Assembly: GCF_900119735.1 (NCBI RefSeq)
Contig: NZ_FPJW01000002.1
Location: forward strand, 1 to 64,000
Reading direction: 5' to 3'
Source: Marinospirillum alkaliphilum DSM 21637
GTDB lineage: Bacteria; Pseudomonadota; Gammaproteobacteria; Pseudomonadales; Halomonadaceae
DNA length: 64,000 nt
The notes beneath the pieces were generated by a model. That model saw only the letters and a list, made by a program, of their open reading frames with translations. It ran no database searches and was not told where the DNA came from. Below, one piece after another: positions 18,327-28,295 of this stretch. The translations under genes were made by a program, and so were the position numbers. The first letter of the stretch is position 1; every line of letters starts with the position of its first letter.

Positions 18327-19508
18327 TCAGTTCTTCAGAGTAAACAGCCCGAGACGGCCGCGAATAGAGTGGACCAGCAGGCGGTTATCATCAATCACCG
18401 GTGTGGCACGGATGCCATCCAGATCAAAACTACGACGACCGGTCAGTTTGCCGCTATCTGGATCCAGCAGGTGCAGGTAGCCCTGGTAGTCAGCAACCAC
18501 CAGGCGACCGGACAGGATTACCGGCTCGGTCAGCGAGCGACCATAAAGTTTGTCTTGTTGCCACAGGCTGCTGCCGCTGAGCAGATCCAGGGCATGAATG
18601 CGGCTGGCCTCATCCACTACAAATACCTTGCCATCATGAATGGCCGCTGCGTGGTAGCTGGACAGGTCACGGCTCCAGCGGGCACGGCCGCTGAAAGGGT
18701 CCAGAGCCTGGGTTTGCCCCTGGAAGGAGTTCACAATCAACATGCCTTGCGCCAGACGTGCCTGGCCGTTGATATCCACCAGACGTTCAATGTCGGTGCG
18801 TCCGCGTGGTTGAGCCACACGAGCTTCCCAGCGGGCCTGACCGGTGCGGTTATCTACTGCGACCAGTTTGCCGTTGGCAAAACCGGCAAAGGTTTGCAGG
18901 CTGGTGACCGTAGGCGCTGCAGTGCCACGCAGGGTCAGCAGTGGAATCAGGCTGTCGTGCAACCACAACTGGCGGCCATTGCTGCGATCAAAACCGGCTA
19001 ACTTGCCATCTGCAGTATGCACCACCAGCAGATTGCCATCCGCCTGGGGTGGGCTGAGTGCTTCACTGGACAGGCGGACACGCCAGAGTTCATTGCCATT
19101 GCTGATATCCAGCGACAGCAATTCACCGTTTTGGGTAGCAACATAAAGGTGGTTGTCATGCAGGGCTAAACCAGCACTGACACCGACTTCCAGATCTTTC
19201 ATCCACAGCAGGTCTGACTGCAGAAAACCCGTTCGTGACAGGTCAAAAGCCTGCAGTAGACCCTGAGCATCAGCGGTGACCAGCAGGTTGCCACGTAAAG
19301 CAGGTAATAACTGATAACCACGCCAGCGTTCACCGTAACCTGAGTGGTCGCGCCACACTGATGTCAGGCGGTCCTCACCTGAGTGGGCGGGCAGTGGTGC
19401 TGGAGGGTATTGCGGTTCAGGCAGGCTGCTGCAGGCTGCCAGCAGGGCCAGCAGACAGGCAGCAACAGGGTATTTCAGGTAACGCAGGCCAGACAGGGTG
19501 TTGCGCAT
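18327..19508 (-). CDS. bamB: Outer-membrane assembly lipoprotein BamB
   Basis: A 393-residue lipoprotein of the BAM complex that inserts outer-membrane beta-barrel proteins. It has a signal peptide with a lipobox (LLAAC, Cys26), then an eight-bladed beta-propeller of PQQ-like repeats (for example [32 protein letters not shown]). It starts within the yfgM stop codon (TGATG overlap). The yfgM-bamB-der order is conserved in gammaproteobacteria. Confidence 0.96.
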   Translation of the reverse strand: MRNTLSGLRYLKYPVAACLLALLAACSSLPEPQYPPAPLPAHSGEDRLTSVWRDHSGYGERWRGYQLLPALRGNLLVTADAQGLLQAFDLSRTGFLQSDLLWMKDLEVGVSAGLALHDNHLYVATQNGELLSLDISNGNELWRVRLSSEALSPPQADGNLLVVHTADGKLAGFDRSNGRQLWLHDSLIPLLTLRGTAAPTVTSLQTFAGFANGKLVAVDNRTGQARWEARVAQPRGRTDIERLVDINGQARLAQGMLIVNSFQGQTQALDPFSGRARWSRDLSSYHAAAIHDGKVFVVDEASRIHALDLLSGSSLWQQDKLYGRSLTEPVILSGRLVVADYQGYLHLLDPDSGKLTGRRSFDLDGIRATPVIDDNRLLVHSIRGRLGLFTLKN

Positions 19509-20152
19509 CAGGCATCCCCGTGGATGGCCAGACTGTCCAGCTTCATTTCAACCAAAGGAGCAGACTCACCGGCAGCACGACTGGCTTCCAGTGCTTTTTG
19601 ATAGGCTTCGCGAGCTTGCAGGGCATCCCCCTTGCTCATCAGCAGATCACCACGCAGGGCTTCAAACTCAGCAGTGAAACCGCCGGCATTTGGCACACTC
19701 AGCAGGCTGAGGGCTTCATCAACGCGCTCCTGAGAGTTCAGAATGCGTGCCAGACGCAGGCGAGCAACCAGTTCAATGGCTTCTACACGAGTAGAGTCCA
19801 GTGCTGCGCGCAGGTGGCTCTGTGCCTGATCCAGCTCGTCACGTTCCACCGCAAGGCGGGCTGCAAACAGGCGGGCATAATCCGCGTAAACACTTTTGCT
19901 GAAGTCACCAGTCAGACGTGCAATCAGTGCATCGGCCTGTTGGTCACGGCTTTCACCGGTGCCATTCATGACAATCTGGCTCAGCTCGGAATACAGCTGG
20001 GAAGCTGACTCGGCCTTGCTGATCTGATGGCTCTCCCAGGCTTTCCAGCCACCAACACCCGCCACAGCAACCACAACACCGGCGATCAGTGACTTGCCAT
20101 TCTTGCTCCACCATTCCTTCAAGGACTCAAGTTGTTCTTCATCGCTGCGCAT
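19508..20152 (-). CDS. yfgM: YfgM-family TPR protein, periplasmic ancillary chaperone of the translocon
   Basis: A 214-residue protein with a short cytoplasmic N-terminus, one membrane helix (about 20-36, SLIAGVVVAVAGVGGW) and periplasmic TPR-like helices. The E. coli homologue associates with PpiD and SecYEG. The ATG at 20152 is used because AGGATA lies about 9 bases upstream. The frame open to 20410 runs antisense-free but inside hisS and is not needed. Confidence 0.92.
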   Translation of the reverse strand: MRSDEEQLESLKEWWSKNGKSLIAGVVVAVAGVGGWKAWESHQISKAESASQLYSELSQIVMNGTGESRDQQADALIARLTGDFSKSVYADYARLFAARLAVERDELDQAQSHLRAALDSTRVEAIELVARLRLARILNSQERVDEALSLLSVPNAGGFTAEFEALRGDLLMSKGDALQAREAYQKALEASRAAGESAPLVEMKLDSLAIHGDA

Positions 20153-20198
20153 AACGTATCTATCCTGACGTGTAAAATATGCAAAAAATGGGACTATC

Positions 20199-21503
20199 TT
20201 AACTGAGCTCGGCTGGTTTGCAAATGCGTAAGTGCTGAGCCAGGAAACCAGCCAGGTCGCTGATGGCCACTTCACTTTGCTGATGCGCTTCCCGCAGGTA
20301 TTTAACGGAAGCCACACCACGCGAGATTTCATCTTCACCCAGCAGCACGGCAAGGCTGGCGCCGGACTTGTCGGCACGTTTGATTTGCTGCTTGAAAGCA
20401 CCACCGCCACAGTGGGTCAGGATGCGTAAACCGGGCTGCTCACTGCGAAGGCGCTCAGCCAATAACAGGGCATAAGCATCTGCACCCTCACCGGAAGCCG
20501 CCAGATAGACATCCAGTTGTTGCGCCAGTTCCGCTGGAAAGGCGTTCAAGGTTTCCAGCAGCAGTATCAGGCGCTCCACGCCCATGGCAAAACCAACGGC
20601 CGGTGTCGCCTTGCCGCCCAACTGCTCAACCAGGCCATCATAACGTCCACCTGCACAAACTGTGCCTTGTGAGCCCAGTGCGGTGGTGGTCCACTCAAAT
20701 ACGGTCTTGCCGTAGTAGTCCAGGCCGCGTACCAGTCGTGGGTTCAGGGTGTAGGCTACACCGGCGGCATCGAGATACTGGCAAAGACCGGCAAAATGTT
20801 GCCGACTTTCGTCATCCAGATAGCTGTCAAAGCTGGGGGCCAGCTGCAGGATTTCCCGGGTGCGCGGATCCTTGGAATCCAGAATACGCAGCGGGTTGGT
20901 GCTCAGGCGGCGCTGGCTGTCTTCATCCAGTTCAGCTTTAAAACCTTCCAGATAACTGGTCAGTGCCTGACGGTATTCAGCACGCGCGGCAGCACTGCCA
21001 AGGGTGTTCAGTTCCAGCGTCAGATGATCCAGAATGCCCAGTTCACGCCACAAACGGGCAGACAGCAGAATCAGTTCAGCATCAATGTCCGGGCCGTTCA
21101 GGCCGAAGGTTTCCACGCCGATCTGGTGAAACTGGCGATAGCGGCCCTTTTGCGGGCGTTCATGGCGGAACATCGGACCCTGGTACCAGAGGCGTTGCTG
21201 TTGGTTAAACAGCAGGCCATGTTCTTCCGCGGCGCGTACACAACCGGCTGTGCCTTCCGGACGCAGGGTCAGGCTGTCACCATTGCGATCTTCAAAGGTG
21301 TACATTTCCTTTTCAACGATGTCTGTAACTTCGCCGATGGAGCGTTTGAACAGCGCGGTCTGTTCAACAATGGGCATACGGATTTCGCTGTAGCCGTAAC
21401 GGGCCAGCAGGTTGCGAACTCGGCCTTCGAGGTATTGCCAGCGCGGGCTGGCATCGGGCAACAGGTCGTTCATGCCGCGAATGGCCTGGATCTTTTTGGA
21501 CAC
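20199..21503 (-). CDS. hisS: Histidyl-tRNA synthetase
   Basis: A 434-residue class II aminoacyl-tRNA synthetase charging tRNA-His. Motif 2 is visible ([13 protein letters not shown]), then the His-specific signature [15 protein letters not shown], motif 3 ([11 protein letters not shown]) and a C-terminal anticodon-binding domain. The start [17 protein letters not shown] is canonical. It lies between ispG and yfgM, as in related genomes. Confidence 0.98.
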   Translation of the reverse strand: MSKKIQAIRGMNDLLPDASPRWQYLEGRVRNLLARYGYSEIRMPIVEQTALFKRSIGEVTDIVEKEMYTFEDRNGDSLTLRPEGTAGCVRAAEEHGLLFNQQQRLWYQGPMFRHERPQKGRYRQFHQIGVETFGLNGPDIDAELILLSARLWRELGILDHLTLELNTLGSAAARAEYRQALTSYLEGFKAELDEDSQRRLSTNPLRILDSKDPRTREILQLAPSFDSYLDDESRQHFAGLCQYLDAAGVAYTLNPRLVRGLDYYGKTVFEWTTTALGSQGTVCAGGRYDGLVEQLGGKATPAVGFAMGVERLILLLETLNAFPAELAQQLDVYLAASGEGADAYALLLAERLRSEQPGLRILTHCGGGAFKQQIKRADKSGASLAVLLGEDEISRGVASVKYLREAHQQSEVAISDLAGFLAQHLRICKPAELS

Positions 21504-21549
21504 GCTTGTCTTTCCTGTCTTGAACTAAATAGGGACCAGTTTTTATGGA

Positions 21550-22662
21550 TCAGTTTTTATGGATCAGTTGATCCAGTTTGGCCTGCTTCTCGGCGGCCTT
21601 GCTGCGAATCAGTGCTTCCAGCTCATCAACCAGATTGTCGCTGGTCAGCTTATTGGCTGGTTTGCCATCCACATACACCAGGTGCTGGGGGCTGCCGCCG
21701 GTCAAACCCAGATCTGCTTCGCGTGCTTCACCAGGGCCGTTGACCACACAGCCAATCACCGCCACATCCAGTGGGGTCAGCAGATCTTCAACCCGGCTTT
21801 CCAGGGCGTTCATGGTGGCCACGACGTCAAAATTCTGGCGGGAGCAACTGGGGCAGGCAATGAAGTTGATACCCTTGTTGCGCAGGCGCAGGCTTTTTAA
21901 CAGATCAAAGCCGACCTTGACCTCTTCCACCGGGTCTGCGGCTAACGAGATGCGCAGTGTATCACCGATGCCTTCCATCAGCAGAATGCCAAGGCCTACG
22001 GCTGATTTAACAGTGCCGGAGCGCAGTCCGCCGGCTTCAGTGATGCCCAGGTGCAGGGGCTGCTCAATTTCTCTGGCCAGTTGGCGGTAAGCAGCCACGG
22101 CCATGAATACATCCGAGGCTTTAACGCTGACTTTGAAATCCTGAAAGTCCAGTCGATCCAGGTGCTCAACATGGCGCAAGGCAGACTCCACCAGGGCTTC
22201 AGGAGTGGGTTCGCCGTATTTTTTCTGCAGGTCTTTTTCCAGTGACCCGGCATTGACACCGATGCGGATCGGAATGGCGCGGTCACGTGCAGCACTGACC
22301 ACTTCGCGGATACGGCTTTCATTGCCGATGTTGCCGGGGTTGATGCGTAAACAGTCCACGCCCAGTTCTGCCACCCGCAGGGCAATTTTGTAATCAAAGT
22401 GAATGTCGGCAATCAGAGGTGTTTCCACCTGCTGACGGATTTTGCCAAAAGCTTCAGCCGCCTCCATGCTGGGTACAGAAACACGTACCAGGTCAACACC
22501 GGCCTGTTCCATGCGACGGATCTGAGCCACGGTGGCATCCACGTCACAGGTTTCGGTGTTGGTCATACTCTGAACGCTGATGGGGGCATCACCACCAACT
22601 GGAACTTTGCCAACATGGATCTGGCGGGATTTGCGACGCTGAATGGGGGAGGTGTGTTGCAT
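21550..22662 (-). CDS. ispG: 4-hydroxy-3-methylbut-2-enyl-diphosphate synthase IspG (GcpE)
   Basis: A 370-residue [4Fe-4S] enzyme of the MEP isoprenoid pathway converting MEcPP to HMBPP. It has an N-terminal TIM-barrel ([25 protein letters not shown]) and a C-terminal cluster domain with the Cys ligands in [10 protein letters not shown] and [10 protein letters not shown]. The length matches E. coli IspG (372). It needs Fe-S supply, of interest given the reduced isc operon upstream. Confidence 0.98.
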   Translation of the reverse strand: MQHTSPIQRRKSRQIHVGKVPVGGDAPISVQSMTNTETCDVDATVAQIRRMEQAGVDLVRVSVPSMEAAEAFGKIRQQVETPLIADIHFDYKIALRVAELGVDCLRINPGNIGNESRIREVVSAARDRAIPIRIGVNAGSLEKDLQKKYGEPTPEALVESALRHVEHLDRLDFQDFKVSVKASDVFMAVAAYRQLAREIEQPLHLGITEAGGLRSGTVKSAVGLGILLMEGIGDTLRISLAADPVEEVKVGFDLLKSLRLRNKGINFIACPSCSRQNFDVVATMNALESRVEDLLTPLDVAVIGCVVNGPGEAREADLGLTGGSPQHLVYVDGKPANKLTSDNLVDELEALIRSKAAEKQAKLDQLIHKN

Positions 22663-22686
22663 GATCCAGGGTTTAACCGTCAGGTT

Positions 22687-23664
22687 TTATTCAACGCGGA
22701 TGGCCGCATAACCATTGCTGCGGATGCGGGATGAAAAGTCATATTGGGTGCCACGGTAAAACACTTCTGCCACATGGCCGTAACCAAACACCATGCGGAA
22801 GGGGGGCTCCCCTTCCAGTAAAATGGCATCACCAGCGCGCATCAGATTGGCGTGCAGAATGCGATCGGTGTTGTCACGTACTTCCAGCCAGCAGTCACCG
22901 GTGAAGGTGAGTGCTACCAGGCGGCCATTGCCCAGGGTTGCAAGCGCTGGATCACCAGTGATGGTGCGTACCGGAGCCACTTCAGGCTGGGTTGGTCCAG
23001 TGCTGGTTTCGCCCGTGCCGATGGTGGTGCGGGGGGCTGTGGTCACTGAAGGTGCAGGAGGTGCAACGGTTGGTTGGCTCACTGAAAGTTCGGGGCTGCC
23101 GGTGGCTGCCGCTTCAGGAGTAGGTGGTTCAGGCTCCGGTTCTGCAAGTGTGATCGGGGCCAGTATGGTTTGTCCATCCAGGGTTTCAACCTGCACTTCC
23201 TGGCTGGTGACTTCCGGAAGGGTTTCAGTGCTGCGGCTTTGCCACCAGAGGATGATGATGGTGATCAGGGCTGCAATCACAACCAGTGTAAAAAGCTTGA
23301 AAATCAGATGACTGCTTTTTTCTGGTTTGAGGGTTTCCACCGGTTGAATTTTTTCTTCCTTGTGCATTTCCGGGTAGTGGGCAGCAAAACAGTTCAGCAC
23401 TTCTTCCGGGTTTATGCCTACAAAGCGGGCATAAGCACGAATGTAGCCCTTGATGAAGGTGGTGCTGTGCAACTGGCTGAAGTCTTCGTTTTCCAGGGCG
23501 GGAACATAGGTCGGCATGAAGTTGAGCTTGCGCGCCACTTCAGCCTGGGAGAGTCCGCGGGCTTCTCGCGCCTTTTTCAGCAGCTCGCCGGGGCGGCTGC
23601 AGTTGACCTGATGGCCTGTCTGCCCTTCGTCATGCAGCTGATCATTCTGATGCGCTTCTGTCAT
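22687..23664 (-). CDS. rodZ: RodZ, cell-shape protein with HTH and DUF4115 domains
   Basis: A 325-residue bitopic membrane protein linking MreB to the elongation machinery. The N-terminal Xre-type HTH (about 25-90, GELLKKAREARGLSQAEVA) is followed by a basic/acidic juxtamembrane region and one membrane helix (about 119-140). A Pro/Thr/Glu-rich linker (about 150-235) and a C-terminal DUF4115 beta domain (TGDCWLEVRD onward) complete it. It lies 13 bp after pilF and 24 bp before ispG. Confidence 0.95.
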   Translation of the reverse strand: MTEAHQNDQLHDEGQTGHQVNCSRPGELLKKAREARGLSQAEVARKLNFMPTYVPALENEDFSQLHSTTFIKGYIRAYARFVGINPEEVLNCFAAHYPEMHKEEKIQPVETLKPEKSSHLIFKLFTLVVIAALITIIILWWQSRSTETLPEVTSQEVQVETLDGQTILAPITLAEPEPEPPTPEAAATGSPELSVSQPTVAPPAPSVTTAPRTTIGTGETSTGPTQPEVAPVRTITGDPALATLGNGRLVALTFTGDCWLEVRDNTDRILHANLMRAGDAILLEGEPPFRMVFGYGHVAEVFYRGTQYDFSSRIRSNGYAAIRVE

Positions 23665-23677
23665 GTCTCTGGAGTCC

Positions 23678-24415
23678 TCAGTTGGCAGGGTCCGGATTAT
23701 TGGATGCCGTACTCAGCAATTCTTTAATGTATTGCTGCTCACGCTGGTTTCCAGTGCGCTCGGCCAGCAACAGTGCCTGCTGCAGGGTTGGTTCGTCACG
23801 AACGCCCAGATTGCGCAGGATTTGCCATTGTTGCTCGGCTTCCCGCAGTCGCCCCTGTTGAAAGTGGATGCTCAGCAGTTCGCGGTGTGCGCTGGGGCTG
23901 GAGCGACCTTCATTGCGTGCCAGGATCACTGCACGGTTGAAGGCATCAGTGGCTGCCGTGGTGTTGTCCAGTCGCAGCATCACGTACCCAAGATTTACAA
24001 ACAGCTGTGAGCGATTCAGGTAGTTGACATCCTGAACAGCCCGTTCCAGCTCGCGGCGGGCTTCATCATAACGGCTTTGTTCGAATAAAAAAGCTGCATA
24101 ATTGTTTCTGGCTACGGTTTTTGTGGGATCCGCACGTAAAGCTCTTTTAAAGTAGTCTTCAGCAAGTTGATGTTCTTCCTGCTGCTGCAGTGCCAATGCC
24201 ATGCCGTGTAGTGCCCGTGGGTGGCGAGGTCTGACCTCCAGGGCGCGGCGGAACTCGCGTAATGCCCGCTGGGGTTGTCCTTCATCCAGATAACCCATGC
24301 CCAGGTTGGCGTAAGCGGTGGCCTGCTGCTCGGGGTCGGTTTGCTCCCAAGGTGGTTTGGTTGCACAGCCACTGAGCAACAACAGCGAAATGAGTAGCAA
24401 GGCAATGCGGGTCAT
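23678..24415 (-). CDS. pilF: Type IV pilus biogenesis lipoprotein PilF (PilW)
   Basis: A 245-residue outer-membrane lipoprotein (lipobox LLSGC, Cys17) with about six TPR repeats (for example AYANLGMGYLDEGQPQRALREFRRAL). It is the pilotin for PilQ secretin assembly in type IV pili. Its position between rlmN and rodZ is the conserved location of pilF in gammaproteobacteria. Confidence 0.95.
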   Translation of the reverse strand: MTRIALLLISLLLLSGCATKPPWEQTDPEQQATAYANLGMGYLDEGQPQRALREFRRALEVRPRHPRALHGMALALQQQEEHQLAEDYFKRALRADPTKTVARNNYAAFLFEQSRYDEARRELERAVQDVNYLNRSQLFVNLGYVMLRLDNTTAATDAFNRAVILARNEGRSSPSAHRELLSIHFQQGRLREAEQQWQILRNLGVRDEPTLQQALLLAERTGNQREQQYIKELLSTASNNPDPAN

Positions 24416-24437
24416 CCTTTGTCACCTTATATTCTTG

Positions 24438-25592
24438 TTAAACGGCTGGAGGCAATTGGGTTACGGGAATCTTCTGTTGCTCTGCATAACGGGCACTGCG
24501 CCGGGTTTTGTCCTGTACCCGACCCACCAGTTGGCCGCAGGCGGCATCAATGTCATCGCCCCGGGTGGTACGAATGGGTGCCGAGTAACCCAGTTCATGC
24601 AGCCAACCCTGAAAACGCATCACCTGATTGCGGGATGGGCGTTGATAGCCGGATCCCGGAAAGGGGTTAAAGGGAATCAGGTTGATCTTGCAGGGCAGCT
24701 GCTTGAGCAGTGCAGCCAACTGCTGGGCATGCTGCTGCTGATCATTGATACCGGCAATCAGGGTGTATTCAATGGTCACTTCCCGTGAGTCACCACACTT
24801 TTTCAGATAACGCTGGCAGGCGGCCAGCAGTTCACTGATCGGGTATTTGCGGTTAACCGGTACTAACTCGTTGCGCAATTCATCGGTGGGCGCATGCAGG
24901 GAAATCGCCAGTGATACATCAATTTCATCACCCAGCTGATCCAACTGTGGCACTAACCCGGAAGTGGACAGGGTGACGCGGCGCTTGGACAGGCCATAAC
25001 CATTGTCGTCCAGCATGATCTGCATGGCATCCACGGCAGCACGGTAGTTCATCAGTGGTTCGCCCATGCCCATCATCACCACGTTGGTGACGGGGCGGTT
25101 GCCGGTGTCCTTGCGGGGGCCGAAGGAGTGTTGCGCCACCCACACCTGACCAATGATTTCAGCGACGGTCAGGTTGCGTTGAAAACCCTGTTTGCCGGTT
25201 GAACAAAAAGAGCAGTCCAGCGAGCAGCCAACCTGCGAGGAGACACAAAGGGTGCGGCGGTTTTCGCCGGCAGGAATCAGTACGGTTTCGATATGGCTGC
25301 CATTACCCACTTCCAATACCCATTTGCGGGTGCCGTCACTGGAGAAGTCTTCCAGCACCACTCTGGGTGGGCGGATTTCAGCACAGGCTTCAAGTTTTTC
25401 ACGCAAAGCCTTGCTGAGATCGGTCATCTGTTCAAAAGAGCTGGCGCAACGGTGGTGCATCCACTTCATGACCTGGGCGGCGCGGAATTTTTTTTCGCCC
25501 AGCTGCTCCACAAAAAACGCTTCCAGCTGCGGCAGGGTCATGCCCAGCAGATTGGTTTTTTCGGTATTGGCGGTTTGGGTGCTGCAAGTCAT
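24438..25592 (-). CDS. rlmN: Dual-specificity RNA methyltransferase RlmN
   Basis: A 384-residue radical-SAM enzyme that makes 2-methyladenosine at 23S rRNA A2503 and tRNA A37. The radical-SAM Cys triad is CSLDCSFC (about 126-133), the SAM motif is MGMGEPLMN, and the C-terminal catalytic Cys lies in DIDAACGQL (about 346). It uses an Fe-S cluster. The start [18 protein letters not shown] precedes the conserved [13 protein letters not shown]. Confidence 0.97.
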   Translation of the reverse strand: MTCSTQTANTEKTNLLGMTLPQLEAFFVEQLGEKKFRAAQVMKWMHHRCASSFEQMTDLSKALREKLEACAEIRPPRVVLEDFSSDGTRKWVLEVGNGSHIETVLIPAGENRRTLCVSSQVGCSLDCSFCSTGKQGFQRNLTVAEIIGQVWVAQHSFGPRKDTGNRPVTNVVMMGMGEPLMNYRAAVDAMQIMLDDNGYGLSKRRVTLSTSGLVPQLDQLGDEIDVSLAISLHAPTDELRNELVPVNRKYPISELLAACQRYLKKCGDSREVTIEYTLIAGINDQQQHAQQLAALLKQLPCKINLIPFNPFPGSGYQRPSRNQVMRFQGWLHELGYSAPIRTTRGDDIDAACGQLVGRVQDKTRRSARYAEQQKIPVTQLPPAV

Positions 25593-25741
25593 GGTGTTGG
25601 CCCGTGATTCCGGATGAAACAGATGCCGGATGAAACAGAAACAGAGTTTGGCGAAAAAAACCTGTGGTTACAAGCGCCAGAAGGGCAGACACAGGTCTAC
25701 CCTTCCGGTGAGGCTTCTTTGCAGTCGTTCAGGACGAAGGA

Positions 25742-26170
25742 TCAGCCGCGTGGGCAGATTTCGTTGTCGCTGAAGAAGTAAGCTACTTCGCGAGCTGCAG
25801 AGGTGGTGGAGTCAGAGCCGTGTACCGCGTTGGCATCAATGGAGTTGGCAAAGTCAGCACGAATGGTGCCGGCAGCTGCTTCTTTCGGGTTGGTGGCACC
25901 CATCAGTTCGCGGTTTTTCAGAACGGCATTTTCGCCTTCCAGAACCTGCACCACTACTGGACCAGAGGTCATGAAGTCAACCAGGTCTTTAAAGAAGGGG
26001 CGCTCCTTGTGCTCGGCATAAAAGCCTTCGGCCTGTTCGCGGCTGAGGTGTTGCATCTTGGCGGCAACAATCTGCAGGCCGGCTTTTTCAAAGCGGGACA
26101 GGATTTCGCCAATAACATTCTTGGCAACGGCATCGGGCTTGATGATGGACAGGGTGCGCTCAACAGCCAT
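25742..26170 (-). CDS. ndk: Nucleoside diphosphate kinase
   Basis: A 142-residue enzyme transferring the gamma-phosphate among nucleoside triphosphates through a phosphohistidine. The active-site His117 is in NAVHGSDS, and the N-terminus [15 protein letters not shown] is canonical. The ATG at 26170 is chosen over the upstream open frame. Its place between the isc genes and rlmN is conserved, but normally iscX/fdx/hscA precede it, and here iscA does. Confidence 0.98.
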   Translation of the reverse strand: MAVERTLSIIKPDAVAKNVIGEILSRFEKAGLQIVAAKMQHLSREQAEGFYAEHKERPFFKDLVDFMTSGPVVVQVLEGENAVLKNRELMGATNPKEAAAGTIRADFANSIDANAVHGSDSTTSAAREVAYFFSDNEICPRG

Positions 26171-26225
26171 GAAAATCTCCAGTGTGAGGTTGTGAATAGG
26201 GTTCAGGTTAAACTTTCGGCGCAGA

Positions 26226-26549
26226 TTATACGCTGAAGCTTTCTCCACAACCACACTCGTCTTTGACCTTTGGATTATTGAAGCGGAAATAGCGGTTCAG
26301 GCCTTCGGTGACATAATCCACCTCGGTGCCATCCATCATTGGCAGGCTGTCGCGATCAACAATGATTTTAACGCCATGCGCTTCAAACACGGCATCATTG
26401 GCTTCAACCCGGTCGGCGAAGTCCAGCACATAAGAAAAACCCGAACAACCGCTGGGTTTGATTTTGACACGTAAACCTTCACCCTGACCGCGTTCTTGCA
26501 GGCAGCGGGTGATGTGTTCGGCAGCAGCTGAAGAAATGGAAATGGACAT
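26226..26549 (-). CDS. iscA: A-type Fe-S carrier protein IscA
   Basis: A 107-residue Fe-S carrier with the three conserved cysteines at exactly the E. coli IscA positions: Cys35 (GCSGF), Cys99 and Cys101 (CGCG). The ATG at 26549 has an AGGGG site upstream and overlaps nothing; the GTG at 26558 overlaps the iscS stop. It follows iscS directly by 5 bp, so the scaffold gene iscU normally between them is absent. Confidence 0.93.
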   Translation of the reverse strand: MSISISSAAAEHITRCLQERGQGEGLRVKIKPSGCSGFSYVLDFADRVEANDAVFEAHGVKIIVDRDSLPMMDGTEVDYVTEGLNRYFRFNNPKVKDECGCGESFSV

Positions 26550-26554
26550 GGTGT

Positions 26555-27712
26555 TCACCCCTGTGTGGTTGCGTGCAGGCGCTCAAGGGCCTGATTCAGT
26601 CGCTGACCTGCTTGTGTCGCTTGTTCACAGGTCAGGTAGCGCCCGAAGCTGAAGCGGATGGAACTGAGTGCCAGTTCACGCTGCAGCCCCAGCGCTGTTA
26701 ATACATAAGACGGATCCAGGCTGGCAGAGTTGCATGCCGAGCCGGTGGAAACGGCCAGTTCGGGCAGAGCCATGATCAGAGTTTCAGCCTCTATCCCCGG
26801 GAATGCCAGGTTGATGATGCCGGGCCAGTTATCGTCATTATCGGCATGCTGGTGATAAAAGGCAGGGTTCAGGCCTTTCAGAAAGGCATCACGGCACAGG
26901 GTGATGTGATCCCGGTCGGCCTGCAGCTGGCTGACTGCCAGCTCGGCTGCCAACCCCATGCCCACCAGTTGATGAGTAGGTAGGGTGCCGGAGCGCATGC
27001 CGCGTTCATGACCACCGCCATGGATCAGCGCCTCAATATGCACTGCCGGTTCGCGGCGGACATAAAGTGCGCCCACGCCCTTGGGACCGTAAAACTTGTG
27101 TGCGCTCAATGACAGCAGGTCGACCTGCATGCGTTTAACATCGATGGGCAACTTGCCGGCTGCCTGAGCCGCATCAACATGAAACAGGGTATTGCGGTCA
27201 CGCAGCAGTTCACCGACTTCCATCACTGGATTAACACTGCCCAGTTCATTGTTCACCAGCATCAGTGAAACCATCAGGGTGTCATCGCTCAGTGCTTCGG
27301 TGACCTGGCTGAGTTGAATGCGGCCTTGATGATCGGGTTGCAGGCGGGTGATTCGATAACCCTGTTGTTCCAGCCAGCTGCAGGTATCCAGCACGGCCTT
27401 GTGCTCAATGGCCGAGGTGATGATGTGGCGACCCTTGTCCGGATTGGCGCGTGCAGCACCAATCAAAGCCAGATTGTTGGCTTCGGTGGCACCGGAGGTC
27501 CAGACGATTTCCCGCAGGTCGGCACCGATCAGTGCGGCCACCTGGCGGCGGGCTTTTTCAACCGCCTGTTCTGCTTGCCAGCCGAGCAGGTGTGAACGTG
27601 AAGCTGGGTTGGCAAAACAGCCATCCAGTGTCAGGTGTGCAGCCATCAGTGCGGCCACTTCCGGTGCTGCAGGAGTGGTGGCGGCGTAATCCAGGTAAAT
27701 GGGGTTGTTCAT
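26555..27712 (-). CDS. iscS: Cysteine desulfurase IscS, short C-terminus
   Basis: A 385-residue PLP enzyme supplying sulfur for Fe-S clusters and tRNA thiolation. The PLP Lys206 is in SAHKFYGPKG and the catalytic Cys327 in STGSACNSAS; HGGGHERGMRSGT is intact. E. coli IscS is 404 residues. The final 19 or so residues (the conserved LWEMYKxGVDLNSIEW tail, which contacts IscU) are missing, and this protein ends ERLHATTQG. It starts 17 bp after iscR. Confidence 0.93.
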   Translation of the reverse strand: MNNPIYLDYAATTPAAPEVAALMAAHLTLDGCFANPASRSHLLGWQAEQAVEKARRQVAALIGADLREIVWTSGATEANNLALIGAARANPDKGRHIITSAIEHKAVLDTCSWLEQQGYRITRLQPDHQGRIQLSQVTEALSDDTLMVSLMLVNNELGSVNPVMEVGELLRDRNTLFHVDAAQAAGKLPIDVKRMQVDLLSLSAHKFYGPKGVGALYVRREPAVHIEALIHGGGHERGMRSGTLPTHQLVGMGLAAELAVSQLQADRDHITLCRDAFLKGLNPAFYHQHADNDDNWPGIINLAFPGIEAETLIMALPELAVSTGSACNSASLDPSYVLTALGLQRELALSSIRFSFGRYLTCEQATQAGQRLNQALERLHATTQG

Positions 27713-27729
27713 GGGTGTGCAGCTGAGCC

Positions 27730-28203
27730 TCAAACCACGGAGACCTGAATTTTATCACGCTTTGCAACCGGGTTACCTGCCTCCAGCGGGGCTTTCAGGC
27801 CTTCTTCCCTGGCCACCAGTTCGGCCAGACTGATGTTGCTGAGAAACTGGTGAATCTGATCGGATAACTGGCACCAGAGGTGATGAGTCAGGCAGGTGTG
27901 ACCCTGGCGACAGTCACCCTTGCCGCGACAGCGGGTGGCATCCACGGACTCATTGACAGCATCAATCACCTGGGCGACAAAAATGTCTGCACTGTCACGG
28001 GCCAGTTGGTAGCCGCCACCGGGGCCGCGCACACTGGTGACCAGGTCATTGCGGCGCAGGCGGGCAAACAGCTGCTCCAGATAAGACAGGGAAATTTCCT
28101 GGCGTGTGGAAATGTCGGCCAGTGAAACCGGGCCTTGACGGGCATTCAGGGCCAGATCCAGCATGGCTGTGACCGCATAACGGCCTTTGGTGGTCAGTCG
28201 CAT
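27730..28203 (-). CDS. iscR: Fe-S cluster regulator IscR
   Basis: A 157-residue Rrf2-family repressor that senses Fe-S status. A winged HTH spans about 1-60 ([19 protein letters not shown]). The cluster ligands Cys92, Cys98, Cys104 and His107 sit at the E. coli positions. The ATG at 28203 is chosen (conserved [10 protein letters not shown]). An IscR-type operator overlaps its promoter, so autoregulation is expected. Confidence 0.97.
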   Translation of the reverse strand: MRLTTKGRYAVTAMLDLALNARQGPVSLADISTRQEISLSYLEQLFARLRRNDLVTSVRGPGGGYQLARDSADIFVAQVIDAVNESVDATRCRGKGDCRQGHTCLTHHLWCQLSDQIHQFLSNISLAELVAREEGLKAPLEAGNPVAKRDKIQVSVV

Positions 28204-28234
28204 CACAAATTCCCCTGATAAGGTATGTGCAGGG

Positions 28235-28267
28235 ATTATGCAAAGACCTTGTATTTTAGTCAAGTAA
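28235..28267 (-). promoter_or_regulatory. iscR promoter with a candidate IscR type 1 operator
   Basis: Reading the minus strand, a -35 TTGACT (28258-28263) and a -10 CATAAT (28235-28240) are 17 bp apart. The 23 bp 28245-28267 (TTACTTGACTAAAATACAAG...) agree with the type 1 IscR consensus at most positions of the left arm. IscR with a [2Fe-2S] cluster would repress here. Confidence 0.65.
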
Positions 28268-28295
28268 TCCCTGTATTGATCTGCGACTGGCTATT

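Noticed and set aside
20153-20410. N-terminal extension of YfgM reaching into hisS
   Set aside because: The extension overlaps hisS in another frame and has no ribosome site, whereas the ATG at 20152 has one and gives a family-length protein.
21504-21549. Direct repeat GGATCAGTTTTTATGGATCAG near the ispG stop
   Set aside because: A short two-copy duplication across the end of ispG, and probably a local slippage without function.
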